The notes under the pieces were generated by a model. It made no database searches. It had not been told where the DNA came from and was given only the letters and a program-made list of their open reading frames with translations. A DNA stretch of 64,000 nt from Lutjanus erythropterus (lineage: Eukaryota > Chordata > Actinopteri > Lutjaniformes > Lutjanidae). The position numbers and the translations under genes were made by a program. Position 1 is the first letter of the stretch. Each line of letters starts with the position of its first letter. Shown here one piece after another: positions 23,276-35,660 of this stretch. The stretch is taken from the NCBI GenBank assembly GCA_020091685.1, contig CM034607.1, forward strand, positions 9,111,465 through 9,175,464, read 5' to 3'.

Positions 23276-25539
23276 GAGTATGGATACATATAGTATTTAT
23301 AATGACTTGAGGTGATGAGGAAACTGCCATGTTGCAATATGGGTAAAAAACTACATGGAAACCACTTTATCATAAGGCATCCTTTATTTAGAAGCTGCAA
23401 TTAATATGTTTATTACTGATTAATTCACCATTTATTCATGCTTTCTACATCAGTTATAAGTCATCAGTAAGCATGTTTGGATTACGAAATGTTAAAAAAA
23501 ATCTTACAGTCTAGTTCACCTGCAGCTGTAAATGACAAACCTGCAATAACAGTTTCTTTGTTATTTTGAGGGCAACAGAAACAGCCTGTGAATACAACAT
23601 TGACATATCATCACCTCTTCAGTTGAACCTGTTAGCAAACACTTGCCTATTTACACATCCAGCAAGCACAAAGCAACATTAGTGTTCATTTGGAGCTTGG
23701 GACGCCTGATTTTAGCTTTATTTTTGGTCTTTTTACCAACTCCTGAAGGAAACAGCTGGCTCCTGCCAAATGCTCCAGTATGTTCCCCAGCTAGCTGCTA
23801 ACTTTGTCTTTCTGCTGATTGGTGCTGTTTGCTGTATAGAGAAACAGTGCTGTGACACTGGTGATTCTTACTTATTGTAATAATAATAATTATTATTTTT
23901 TTAAAGCTCTTTCAAATTTCACTACATTTCTCTTTAAACAAATTTTTTCAGCTCTATTGCTGAAAACTGCGTCACGTAAGACAGAAATACACTTGTAGGC
24001 ACTGAGAAAGGAAGTGTGGGGTTTGGATTAAACATCAGTGGACCCTGAGATGATCAACAATGCTCATGGCATCTTCCAACCATCAGATCAGCTGGATGCA
24101 ACGCCGCAGACCACCCCAGGATGAGTGGGAGAAAGTGGGTGTAAGAGCCATGCTAACCCAGTTTAGCTTTAAGGCTGTTCCAGTTAATCTGATCATGAAA
24201 ATGAATGTAAATATGAAATGAGCAAATAGAAACTGCTGTTCCAGACCAGAATGGAAATTTCAAAGGAAAACATGTTGGCTGTAGTGTTGTTGTCAGAGAA
24301 CCCAGTAGTTCAGCTTAGTATGTTTCCTTAATCTCGGTCATGGTCATTTTATCATTCATTACAGTAAATATATGACATATTTTTTCTTTAAATATTTTTT
24401 AAATTGAATACAATGTATGCATGTCTTTTATTTTATTGTGAAAGTCAACAAATAATACAGGCAGTAGATGAAAACATGATATAAGATACCTACAGACACG
24501 ATGCATGACTTTTCTCGACAAAGTCATGTACGTGTCTACGTGTGCACTTAGAAGATGTATGGCCAGTCACTTGTTAAACATGCATATTTTAAGAGTTATT
24601 GATACCTCATTCTAGGTGTACATATATAATTCATTTACATATTCATATATATAATTCACCACCTCCAAAGGCTCCTTGTTCTTATTGACAGAATGGATTT
24701 GTCTTTGACTGGCTTTGACTTTGCGCCTGCCGCTGGAGCTAAATCCCCGAGCTCTCCTCAGTCTCCTCACGAGACAGCATCTAATGAAACATTGAAATAT
24801 TTATGTGTTGAAAGTTGTTTACCTCCCTCTCTGTGGTGTACTGTAGGGTGGACGGGAGGAAAGCTGACGCTCACTCTGTTCCCTTTGAGCAACGTCCTTT
24901 CTCTCTTGTTCCTCTTCCTTCACTTATCTGAGTTGGTGAATTAATGAAGGTGAAGACAAAAGAGAGGAGCATTTTCAAAGACCAAGGTAGGACAAATGGA
25001 GCCATACATTATTTTTAACAGTATTTTCTGTCACTGCCTCATCCTCCACCTTTGCCATGTGCATTCAAAAACCACCGGCTGCGGTTTGCGGGTTACTTTC
25101 GAAGTGAGACACAAAAATAAAAGAACCTGAGTGTGTTCTCACTTGCATGTTCATGTGCTCCTACAAGTCTTAAAAGTGTCATCATGATGACACTGAATTA
25201 ATTTTAAAAAAGGAGCCAATGGGAAAGGCTGAGAGAATACTTTAAGGGACAGTATGAGTATTTATTAAGAAGGTAATCTTAACTGTTTTGTGACAAGGAA
25301 AGAATTATTTTTTTAAGTGAGGTAAACCTTTTGCAAGATATAGGCTTTCATGTGCGCCATAGGCAGGGGCGTTACTAGCGTGGGGACATGTGCTGGATGA
25401 GCACTGGCCACCCTTGAAATCTGATTGGCCACCTCAGGTGCCACCCTATAATCCTCAAGTATGATTAGTTATCTATCTATCTGAGAGGAACCAACCTACA
25501 TACTTGTAATGTTGGTCTATGAGCCACTACGCAGTGTTA
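23276..25539. other. Intergenic, no gene recognised
   Basis: AT-rich, with short simple repeats. A GC-richer block at 24690-24950 has an 83-codon frame without family match. Confidence 0.4.
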
Positions 25540-26062
25540 GATCCTGCCGTTCCGAAATCGAAGTTTAAATCTAAAGGTGACCGTTCTTTTTCCATTAGGG
25601 CCCCTCGACTTTGAAACATTCTGCCTGAGGATATAAGGCTGCAAAATCAGTAACATCTTTTACATCACTTCTTGCAACCTGTTGTAATACACTTGTTTTT
25701 ATGTGATGTTGTCTTTGAAACCAATCCATCTTTTTTATTCTTTTTTCCTTTTATTTGTATTTATTTTTATTGACATTACACAGTGTCGTCTTATTATTCA
25801 TTCCATTTCTTGATATTTATATTGATTTCAACATTATGTGATGTCATCATTGCATTCTTTTCCTGTTCTGTCTTGTACAATATCTTTTGCTTGTGTCTAC
25901 TTCAGTTTTACCTTTTGTCTTGCTTCTGTTTGTCCTCATTGTTTTGGCTTTGTGTTTGTCACAGTGCCTCCTGGGTATCCTGCTCTTTTGCTTTGTCTGT
26001 TAAAGCACTTTGTAAAGTCTCTTTTTAAAGGTGCTATATAAATAAAGTCATTATTAATATTA
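25540..26062 (+). mobile_element. L2-type LINE 3' end
   Basis: From about 25555 the frame reads KSKGDRSFSIRAPRL, stop, NILPEDIRL, matching the last residues of L2-clade reverse transcriptases (RAPRLWNSLPEDIR) with Trp mutated to a stop. A 3' untranslated part follows, ending in AAAGCACTTTGTAAAG and GTGCTATATAAATAAAG, then TTATTA repeats (26012-26062), the standard L2 3' tail. Inactive, 5'-truncated. Confidence 0.8.
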
Positions 26063-26553
26063 TTTATTTTGCAAGAAGCCTACTTCTGATTTGTGAAAAA
26101 GGTTATTTACTGAGAAAATAAATCATTAAAAATAAAAGTATTTTTCATGATAGAGTGTGGTGGCTGAAAAACTGTTTATTTAGCAGCTCTGTCTTCAAAT
26201 TTAGAAGGTGGCTGTATTTCCACCTCTATGTTTGCCATGCATATATTGTTTTGAAATATCAGGTGGAAGGCTATTATAACAATAAACAATATATAAGAAT
26301 CAGCACTTGGATAATCTGCAAAACAGTTGTGTAACAGGTTAAAATTATATTTCTATACATTCATGGACATGACTAAAAATGAATTAAATGCAGGTGTGCA
26401 GTAAGTAATGGTTTGTTACTCAGAACCATCTAGGAAGCCATCCATAGAAGCTGTCTGGAAAAGGGCAGGCGCTTTCAAGAACACCTCTAGCAGGTGCTTG
26501 GATGAACCATCTGTCATGTCTAACATGGGCTGGCTTCAACCAATCAGATCAAC

Positions 26554-26754
26554 TCACTGAACCAAAGCTGAAGCCGGCCGGAAAAAGAGCAAAATTGTAT
26601 TTTCCATGTTGTCGATAAGAGCCTTCAATGTTGTTCTTTGCTCTTCTTTCAATGACAAAATATTCACCAGTTCTGATATAACTGATGCTATCACAGTAAC
26701 TACGCTAACCTTTTCAGGAGCCGCCATAGTTTGTTCGAGATGAGTTGTTTCCAT
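26554..26754 (-). pseudogene. RecQ-helicase-like N-terminal fragment from a repeat family
   Basis: The minus-strand frame reads MAAPEKVSVVTVIASVISEL, then VNILSLKEEQRTTLKALIDN. SLKEEQR(T)ALKA followed by a glycine/lysine-rich segment is how a repeat-borne RecQ-like helicase family in fish begins, just before its ATP-binding motif. Here the sequence diverges after the LKALID segment and no Walker A motif follows. The assignment rests on memory of that family's start and should be treated as tentative. Flanking sequence (26430-26550) may be the element's own 3' part after an internal deletion. Confidence 0.4.
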
Positions 26755-28838
26755 TGACGCTTCGTGCTACTGGCATACAGAAAACCATGCCTGTAGCTGC
26801 TGGTAGTCTCTCAGATAGATACGTTGGTGCCTGACAAGATGGAGTCTTGTGTGATCATGTGATGATTTGATCTCACAAATCCAGCTGCCTCGCAAAGTCA
26901 GGTGTGCAGTTGATGAGACAAAAAAATGCTTAATCAGCTAACGAGACTTTTTGTTTTGTGAAAGCCTACAACACAATCTTTGACCACTAAATTCACATCA
27001 GGCCAAAAGATGGGATGTCACTGAACCGCAATTCAAACAGCAATTCAGGCTGGCTGCTAGTTAGGACTTTAAAATGGATGACGTGCTAAAGGTAAAACTA
27101 GCCTATGGACAATATCAAATTGTGGACAATAAATCAAAGCAAAGTCAGACTTTTGGGAGAAATTTGGTGTGATGAGAGACCGTGAGAATAACATTGTTAC
27201 TGGCTTTGTTGTTTGCAAAAAGTGTCAATGAGTATTAGCTTTTGATAACTGCAAGCTAGGCACTGACGGGTACTTTTCTAAGAAAACAAGTGAGTGACCA
27301 TGTACGTGTGTTTAGTCACCAGTCAGGTCATGGGATCTATATTAACGGGTCTAAGCGAGCCTGGATTTGAGTTAGAGATAAAGTTTGCAGATGTGGGCAG
27401 TTGCATGTATGCAAAACTGTACGTGACCCCAATACTTTTTGTATTGTCCCTAAATAGAAACATCAAGAGAAAAATACAACTTTTCTGGGCTTTCTGGTTT
27501 GTCTTTAATTATTGCTGCTGATGAGAAAGCAAAAAGTTGCATGCTAAAGGGTCTCTGCATCTTAGATGAAACTGAACCACTGCCACAGGCCTTGAAGGGT
27601 TTTAAATTTCCGTGATTTGATGCAATAAATTATAAATGTATACATTTAAAGCGATGAGAGTCCTGAGAATAATTCACATTCTGAAACTGTCCTGCTCTGT
27701 GTCTTCAGTGGGGCTTTTGCCTCATATGACTGACATCACTATGCTGTTTTTTTTAAATAAAAAATATACATGTAAAAAATAATTGATAATAATAAGAATT
27801 TTTATATGCCATCATCTGCGGATGAAAATGAGCCTGTCTGGCTGAATCTAGCACATTTACAGGATGTAAGTGATCATTTTCATTAATGTGCATTGTCTCT
27901 TATAAAATGAAATAAGCATAAGCAAAAGAATACAAAAACTATGGTGGCCCTGAAGAACAAAACACACACAAGTAAAACAAAAAAAACAGCAAAATCAAAC
28001 AAAAACATTAAATGCACTACAAATCCAGAAATGCAGAAGTTGCCACAACACATATTTATGTGTACTACCTGTATTAAGAAAAATCACAAAATTATACAAA
28101 TACTAAAATACGAAAGTGCTAATACAAACAAAAATGCTCCAGGCTGCACATTTCTCTTGAAGCAACCGTTTGACCAGGAAATACGTGGATGTTGGATGAG
28201 ACGATTGACACAACTCTCATGGCTGTGCCTTTAAGTTAAGAGCTGGAACTAGTAGGGAGCTAGCTTAGCTTAGCATAAAGACTGGAAGCAGATTGAAAGA
28301 GCAAGCCTCTGTCCACTTGCCAGCACCCGTAAAGTTCATTGATTATATCTCATTTGTTTAAAGCATGAAAAAACTGCTGTGTACTAAGGACAAGCTGTGG
28401 CTTTATGGAGGGTGAAAAGATGTTTGAGGTTGTAAGGTACTGAGTGGCAGATTATGCTAAGCTAAACATCTCCTGGCTGCATCTCATATTTAAAATGTAG
28501 GCTGCATATTTCAGTCCTTTCATCTAACTATTAGCAAGAAATCAAATGAGCATATTTTGCCAACATGTAACTATTCTTTTCATGTCTCTGTGTGTTTGTT
28601 CTCAAAGGCCATGGTATTAATGCATAATGGATACCCGTTTTGCCATTCCATTAAAGGTGTGAGCATTTACCCATAAATACATGTATTTTATACGTTCAAT
28701 TATTCGGTGTCAACTTCTTACAGACAAATGTACACGAGATGTGAAAATGCAGCTTGTTGTCACCTCTGTGTCGAAGGCCTGAAGACTTCAACATGCTGCT
28801 GTTACAAAGTGCAGTACAGTCAGCGCAATATAATAATA

Positions 28839-28869
<31 letters not shown>

Positions 28870-30035
28870 TGATGATGTTTAATTTCTCCAGGACCAATGT
28901 CTCCTGCAGGTACAGTAAGAGGCACCATATTCACAGTGTTGCCAAAAAGTTACTATCACTGAAAGCAGAGACCAGTTACTTCCTAGTTTCTTCTTTGATA
29001 ACTGTATTTTCACCCACTATATCTTCATTTTGACTTTTTAATCACAATATTTGTATATAAATGGTGACTGACTGAAACAAAATGAAGGCTGTGAGCAAAT
29101 TAAGGTGCTCCCTGAGGTGCATCTGACCAAATTACCAAATATGTGCCAAAAACATGATGAGGCGCATCAACCTTCCTTCACGCCCCTACTCCTACAACGT
29201 TTCAACTTTTGACCATCAAATGAGGACCAAGTGATCAAAGCCAAATGTAAATGTAAGCTAAAATATGTAACATTTAGGCATTAAATTGTCTAAAAATCCT
29301 TGACATTTGTTATATATTTTGTTGAATTGTGTACTTACATAATCCCACACATACTTCCAACAATGGCCAAACCCAGAGAAATCTGTAATTTATTCTATGT
29401 AACAGTGTGTTTCCTCCTAGCCACTAGTTGCCATAACTTCCTGGAAAACACAGGGATGCATTAGGTGAATAAAACTTTATCCATCAACTTGTTTTTCATC
29501 TGCAATGGTGCTTGTTTAACAATGTAGACAGCAACTCCCATGATCCCACTCTATTCCAGACGTCATCAAACTGGCTCGTTTGTTACTGTTTTAATCCGTG
29601 AGCCCCCTTGTGGTCTAATGAACATATTGTACGTTTAATAGTTACATACATGCAAACTGAGTCTGCCTTGTAAGGCCATTTGGGCTAGGCATCTACTGAT
29701 GCAAGACACACTGACACGATAATACAGACCACCACATCTGAGTACTTTTTTGTTTTTGGATATAATCTGGTACACAGAAATTTTTTCTAAATAATAACCT
29801 TTTCCTAAAATACTGCTGATTCTATTTGCATCAATTGACACCCGTCGAATGAGACGCGTCAATTATCGCTTTCAGTGTGTTTAAACCTTAAGCTGCAAAA
29901 ACTCACTGCTCATTCTCTGCTCCCCTTCCAACATCAACCTGCAATTTCTGTTCTTTCATGGCTGCCCACGGTGGGTTTCATTTTCTCCTCCTTCCTCTAA
30001 TTAAGTTTCCCTTTTGCACAGCATGATATGAAACA
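26755..30035. other. Intergenic, no gene recognised
   Basis: AT-rich, contains the (ATA)n array and A-rich text at 27910-28140. An imperfect hairpin (AATTGACACCCGTC with GACGCGTCAATT) lies at 29833-29864. Confidence 0.4.
28828..28876. repeat. (ATA)n microsatellite
   Basis: About fifteen AAT units with one AGT interruption, then GATGATG. Confidence 0.9.
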
Positions 30036-30600
30036 TACTCCTGACATCAAAATAAACCCAGAAATGTTCATATAAACCTATAAATACGTCTCCATTTTGC
30101 TATTAAGGCTGGGTATATGAGCTGCAAAGAGAATAAAAGTGCCAATCAACGCTAAAAATGAATGGAACTGAGAAGTGGCCTTTATTAATGGTAGATTCAT
30201 CGAGGCAGAAAAGTGTATTCGTCATACGCCGCAATTTACGAATGAAGAACACAAGCCACCTCAACAGGGTGAAACTCAAAATGTGCAGCTGATTGGATTT
30301 TTGCAGGTAATGAGAGCAACTTGTCAGGCAAGGCATGTGAAAAGCTCAGATCCCTATAAACCCCCCAAAACCAATAGATGGGCTATTACCTGTGAAAAAT
30401 TCAAGGGAAACTACTTTCTCTCTATTGCCTTGGCAGAAAAGGGAGATGCTGCTTCAGCAGTCACACAGCGTAGATTATATTCAGACTTGTATCATTTATC
30501 TATAAATGCATAATCAGACAATAAATCACATATTGAGAAATGTAGAATTATTCTCCCTGCAGAAAAATGAATATGGCAAAATCATGATGGCAAAGGTAAC
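30036..30600. other. Candidate conserved non-coding element
   Basis: Balanced, repeat-free sequence, with a plus-strand frame open for 112 codons (30175-30513) that shows no known domain. Words such as CCTTTATTAATGGTAGATTC, GCCGCAATTTACGAATGAAG and CCAATAGATGGGCTATTACC look enhancer-like. It could instead be an unrecognised exon. Confidence 0.35.
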
Positions 30601-30680
30601 TCATAGTCAGGGTAAGGACTCTACATGTAGCAACCCTACGTTCATATACCCCTAATTTGCAGCTGCAAATGCCACACACC

Positions 30681-31404
30681 AGAGGTGGCAAAAGTACACA
30701 TATCTATCACTCAAGTAAAAGTACAGATACTTGTGTAAAAAAGACTAGTAAAAGTAGAAGTACTGGTTCAACATCTTTACTCAAGTAGAAGTGGAAAATG
30801 AAATGTGTAAAAAGTAAAAAGTCGGCCTCTGCAGGCTGTTTCTGTGCAAAGCTAGCTCCTCACTTTTTCTCCATGGTCGAGTCTCCCTGTTTTGCTTTGT
30901 GACATCTTTTATGGCGTTTTCTTTCGCTGCAATAATTAATAGATTATTTATTGATAATGATTATTATTAATCACCAGCAATTTTGATAATTGAGCTGTGA
31001 GTGAAACAAGACATTTGAGGACATCATTTTAGGCTTTGGGAAAAACCGATTGACATTTTTCACGCTTTTCTGACATTTTAAAAAATAATTGGCGGATTAA
31101 TCGACCATGAAAAAAAAATTGTTATTTGCAGCCCAAGCGTTTTCATTTTCTTACGTTTTTCCGTTTAGTCTGGTTATGTTGTTTCCGTCTTGTTACATCC
31201 TTTTCTTCTTGTTACGTCGCTGTTTTTGCTCAGTTGTGTCATTTTTGTCTTGTTATGTCTTATTACGTTGTTTTCATCTTGTTCTGTCTTTTATGTCTTT
31301 TTCATCTTTTCACATCTTTTTTGTCTTGTTTGGTCTTTCTCATCTTGTTATATCATTTCTGTCTTGTTATGTCGTTTATGGTGGTTTTTGTCTTGTAACA
31401 TCTG
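30681..31404. mobile_element. hAT-like miniature element, 3'-truncated
   Basis: Begins CAGAGGTGGCAAAAGTACAC with repeated AAGTA and ACTCAAGTA motifs, as at 6192. It also shares the segment around CTCTGNAGGNTGTTTCTGTG and the pyrimidine minisatellite (31180-31400). The right terminus is missing; a different repeat begins at about 31405. A second MITE is inserted inside it (30924-31138). Confidence 0.7.
30924..31138. mobile_element. AGGGCTGCAAC-type MITE, nested
   Basis: Runs from CGCTGCAATAATTAATAG to TTATTTGCAGCCCAAG. It shares the GACATTTGAGGACATCATTT and TTTTGGGCTTTGG-like interior with the copy at 22870. Inserted in the hAT-like element, so it is the younger of the two. Confidence 0.65.
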
Positions 31405-31925
31405 CACTTAGAGAATATTTTTTACAGATGAGTACAGAGGACTGATAGAGAACATTATGATGTCACAGTGAAGTTGACATTTCACCTTTGGGATATGAAA
31501 TGCCATCACCTCATCATTTTATCCTATTAGATATTAGTTTATGAATTCTTGAGTTACAGCCAATAATGCGTTAATAAGGTTACTGTGACCTTGACCTTTG
31601 ACCTTTGACCACCAAAGGCAAATTAAATCATCCTTTAGTCCAAGTGGACGCTTGAACCAAGTTTGAAGAAATTCCCTCAAGGCGTTCTTGAGATATCTCA
31701 TTCACAAGAATAGGATGACCTGAAGACGTAATGCCTGTGGCCACGGCTGTCACCAGCATGGAGCCATTAAAAAAAGGTTTTTTTTCAAAAAATCTGAATC
31801 ACAAAGGTCCTTCAGCATATAGACATAACACTACACATAAAACATATGAGATTAGCTCCAGACAAGATGCAGGTCCATTGATCACGCACACACTCATGCA
31901 CTCACTCACAGACACAGGGAAGCGA
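31405..31925 (+). repeat. ~0.5-kb dispersed repeat, copy A
   Basis: Shares ACATTATGATGTCACAGTGA, TATCCTATTAGA, AGTCCAAGTG, CAAGTTTGAAGAAA, CATAATGCCTGTGG, CACAAAGGTCCTTCAGCATA, GATTAGCTCCAGA and CATTGATCA, in order, with 47300-47830. The central part is a common teleost repeat of unknown class. The copies extend past it on both sides, showing a larger shared unit. Confidence 0.75.
31586..31611 (-). promoter_or_regulatory. Array of nuclear-receptor half-sites (DR0/DR1/DR1)
   Basis: The plus strand reads TGACCT, TGACCT, T, TGACCT, T, TGACCA. The minus strand therefore gives AGGTCAAAGGTCA, the consensus DR1 of HNF4, RXR and PPAR, plus further half-sites. It lies inside dispersed repeat copy A. 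Confidence 0.55.
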
Positions 31926-32149
31926 TCGCATGATCCTCTCCAGGCTTAAAAAAAAAAAAAAGAAGTAAAAAATGACTTAAATTACAAGAAACGTTGTGTT
32001 TATCTTCTTAGTTGTTTAGTAACTGACTTTAACTGAAACCACACTCTTTCTCAGACCTTAACCAAAGTGTTTTCTGGTGTTTTTTTTTCTTAGAGAATGC
32101 AGACGTGTCAAAGTCCTGCAACTTGTACGCCTAATCTACCATGGCAACA

Positions 32150-32290
32150 GAAATAAACATGAGGGTGAAATGGTTGCAGTTTGGTTATGTTTAGGCAACA
32201 AAACTAGTTGGTTAGGTTGAGGAAAAGATCATGGTACGGATTAAAATAACTGTTATGTGACGTTATGCAACGTAAAACTTTAAGTAATGT
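32150..32290 (+). repeat. Dispersed repeat with ACTAGTTGGTTAGG motif, copy 2
   Basis: ATGGTTGCAGTTTGGTTATG, TTTAGGCAACAAAACTAG, TTGGTTAGGTTGAGG and AAAGATCATGGT match the copies at 10797 and 43495. Confidence 0.55.
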
Positions 32291-32589
32291 TGAGTTTGCC
32301 TCTTACGTGGAAGTTTTGTATTCTTTCTTTATAGGCAACTACGCCACCTGACATTTCTTATTTTTTATTAGAAGGATTGGTGTATTACCTGCCTGCACAA
32401 CTGGGCTTTGGAATAGGCATTGCACCACTTTGGTTACTTTGAGTACTAACACTGGTTCCGTGGTCCTTGCAAATTTTCCAAGTGGTAATTTTAGAGGGTA
32501 TTGAAGCATACTACTGTGTCTTTTCTGGCACACAATTTTGAATCTGTGCGTGAACAAGCAGAAGTAGATGTAGACAAAGCAAGGAGAAA

Positions 32590-32765
32590 ATAACAGCAAA
32601 CCTAGAAAGGCACTTGGAGAGCGCAGACCTCCCCCAAGGCCAAATGCCTGATCTAGCAATGTTAATGAAAATGAACAATAATTCCTATATCCATGCTGTG
32701 TTTCGAATCTACTCAAGTCCTTTTCCATGATCCTGCTGACAGACAGACAAACGGCACTCCTTGAT
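32590..32765. repeat. Dispersed repeat with GCCAAATGCCTGATC
   Basis: CAAGGCCAAATGCCTGATCT, GCAATGTTAATGAAAATGAA and AATAATTCCTATATCCATG, then TGACAGACAGACAAACGGC. These are landmarks of a common teleost repeat. It explains the 160-codon minus-strand open frame here. Confidence 0.55.
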
Positions 32766-35660
32766 GGAGGTAACAATAGTAAAACAGTGCACATCCTAAT
32801 AATATGAACTGTGGAATGCATGGGCTAGAATAGATGTTACACATAATGATGATACATGACTGTGTAAGAGGATCTGACGATGAATTTCGTTTGAAGAGAA
32901 ACGGTGAACCCTGGGTGGATGTGTGTGTGTGTGCGTTGGCTCACACACGGTGAGGCTAATGTGTCCAGACACCTTGCGGGTCCCAAAGTGACTCTTGCAG
33001 TAACAGATCAATCAGGGCTGGCTGAGTAGACAAGCTCCCCACGCCTCCATTGTGATACCATTATCTTCCATTTAGGAAGGAAAAGTCATATTGATTCTTG
33101 CCATTATGTCACTGCAAATTTGGCTCTATTTTGTTCTTTCTAAGTTCTCTGTTAGCCTGGGAGGTAAAAGCTGAAAGCTATGGAGCTACGGGAGGAGTTT
33201 GTACACAAATGAATGGCTACATGGCTTTAAGTGGCACAAAACGTACTATTACATTGATTATCATACTGATGTATTAATACTATGACTTGTTTTGGTGCCC
33301 TGTGTGAGGCTTGTTTATTGGACATTGTGTGGGCCGTGTCTCCTTTATTCACAACACCATCGAAAGAAAAGAGACACAGCCACACAACTAGTGAGATGAA
33401 TACTCACATTGAGGACCTTTGGACAAAATGTTTCTATTGATTAGCCATTTGCACACAGTGGGGGTGCTTTTATCTAAATGCACAGTGTCCTCTGCACAGT
33501 CGAGTTTGGATTAGTGAAGAATGGAGAGAACAGGATGCTGACTGCAGTTGGCCTGGAAAAGTGATGGAGGGCAGCTGTGCTGCCACAGAGGGGGGGTGGA
33601 AGGGGAGGATAAAGAAAGCCCAGAGGCAAGGGGGGGTTGAGGTTACACTGTACTTCCAGTACAGTGGTGACAGTGAAAGCCTTTCATAAACTAAAAAATA
33701 CTGAACACTGACTGAAGCGCAAGAATTAGTCATTGATTATCAGGGAGCTTCAGCTGCCTGCTTATTGTTCCTCACTGTACAGCCAGAGTATAGAAACGGT
33801 GTAAGGACACAACCTGCAAGCACCTAAGTTGAATATGTAATTAACTGCCATAAGATGCAGCTGTTATAGCGTGAATGAAGTGTCATCACAACAAAGTGGC
33901 TGTGAACATAGAATTATAATGCTCTGTTCTATCAATTTAACATGCTAATGGAATAAAACTATACAAGGTTTGTTTATCTACATACGCTTAAAGGAATAGT
34001 TTGGATGATTAGGAGGGGTAGTTGTATGAGGCACTTATCGATAGTCTGTGTATTATTTATAGTAGATTGAGGCTGGTGCACCCCTAATTAGGAAAAGCAG
34101 ACAGAAGTACCAGCACAGAAGCTAAGCAATGTACTGCTGTGGATAGGATCAGCAACAAAAGGAAAAAAAAGTCCATCTAAAAAAACATTTAAGTTGAAGT
34201 GTATGCTATATTTAGAATATAACGTACATTACATACTGAGGCACAAGAACGTCATTTCAACATTAATCGACATTATAATGAACATAGTGTAAACTGTGCA
34301 TGCAGTGTGCAGCGCTGTGGCTGCATATGAGGATGAAATGCGAAGTTTAGCCTGTGATTTGTTACTGTTTGACTGAACAGCCTCATGGGAATGATATTTC
34401 ACAATTCCTCATATTTTAAACTAATAATTTTTTTAATATAATTAAGTCATTTGGTGTTTTCAACATCATGACATTAAGTTGAAACAGATTCCACATTCTG
34501 TTGGCAGCTGAGCGCAGCAGAGGGATCACACCGTGCACACTTCACTATTCAACATATTTGGCCCAGTAAAGTTAGTTATCACTCATAGTTAAAATGCAAA
34601 GCTCTTAAAAAGCTCCCAGTCACTTGGTGTGAGGCTTCGATTGGACTCTTCAGGAGATTTTGGCGTCTTTCTTCAGAGAGGGGGGCCTTTTTCCACAGCC
34701 AACTGCTGAAGGTAAATCCATCATAAGCTGCTTCACCCAGATGTGTTTTGGATAAACTATAAATCCAGTGTTTTGAAGCTTTGGGCTTTCACCTGGACTT
34801 TTGTCTGACATTTCAAATGTGGCAGCAAACCTCAGACCAGCGCATTTTATCCCTCCAGTGCAGCACACAGTTTACATCTTCTTTGTTTAATATTTTAAAG
34901 TATTTTCACACAAAGCCGATGTGTGGCTGGTGACAGACATTGTGTTGTGTATAATTCAGATGGCAGAGCCACAAGTTACTGTATTAAGTGTATTAATGAT
35001 CAGAGGTGTTTGAATTCATGGCACTTTGTGATTGTTCACTAATTAAAGCGTTAAGTGTGTTTATCAGGTAACACATAAGAACAAAACAGACACTACCCAG
35101 CATGAAAATGAAATCTTATGAATAATAAATGCACATGCTGTGATTTTCTTTTTCTTTCCTGTCAAATGACAATTAAATGCCTTGGTGTATGGCTATTTTA
35201 TAACTGCATTTTTTCCTGCTGAGCCTTACGATTGGTGGGTCGCTGTAACCCCAACTTCAACTTTGGGAGGCCATAAAAACCAACAACCTACCACTACCTC
35301 AACCTCTTAGTTTGTTTGTGTACTGTACACCACCAGCATTCATGTATCATGGTTAAAAGGATGTAAGAGAAGCAGGGAGCGACAGCAGGAAACAGGCGGG
35401 TAAACTGGGATGCAGCTCCCAGACTGAGCAACAGCCGGCATCACAGACAGGAGCCTCTCCACACATCAGGCACCCCAGCATGTACACAGCATGTTTAGTG
35501 CTGCTAATCACTTTAAATAGTCACATTTGAGACCAGACTTGGACAAAGCTGTACTGCTCAAGTGCAGCATGGTTCTTACCTTTAATGGAATCATCTTGAT
35601 TGGTTAAGAGCAGACTTGACTTGCTAGAGGAAAGCTATGTCTGTACTAAAAATCATCTTA
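32766..35660. other. Intergenic, no gene recognised
   Basis: A TTAAAGGAATAGTTTGGATG start at about 33989 is a single MITE end. 33470-33730 is GC-richer without a supported gene. Confidence 0.4.

Noticed and set aside
31107-31445. Hydrophobic frames of 73-112 codons
   Set aside because: Same pyrimidine array in the second element copy.
32339-32821. 160-codon minus-strand frame
   Set aside because: Crosses a known type of dispersed fish repeat (32590-32765); no domain, and the frame extends beyond the repeat by chance.
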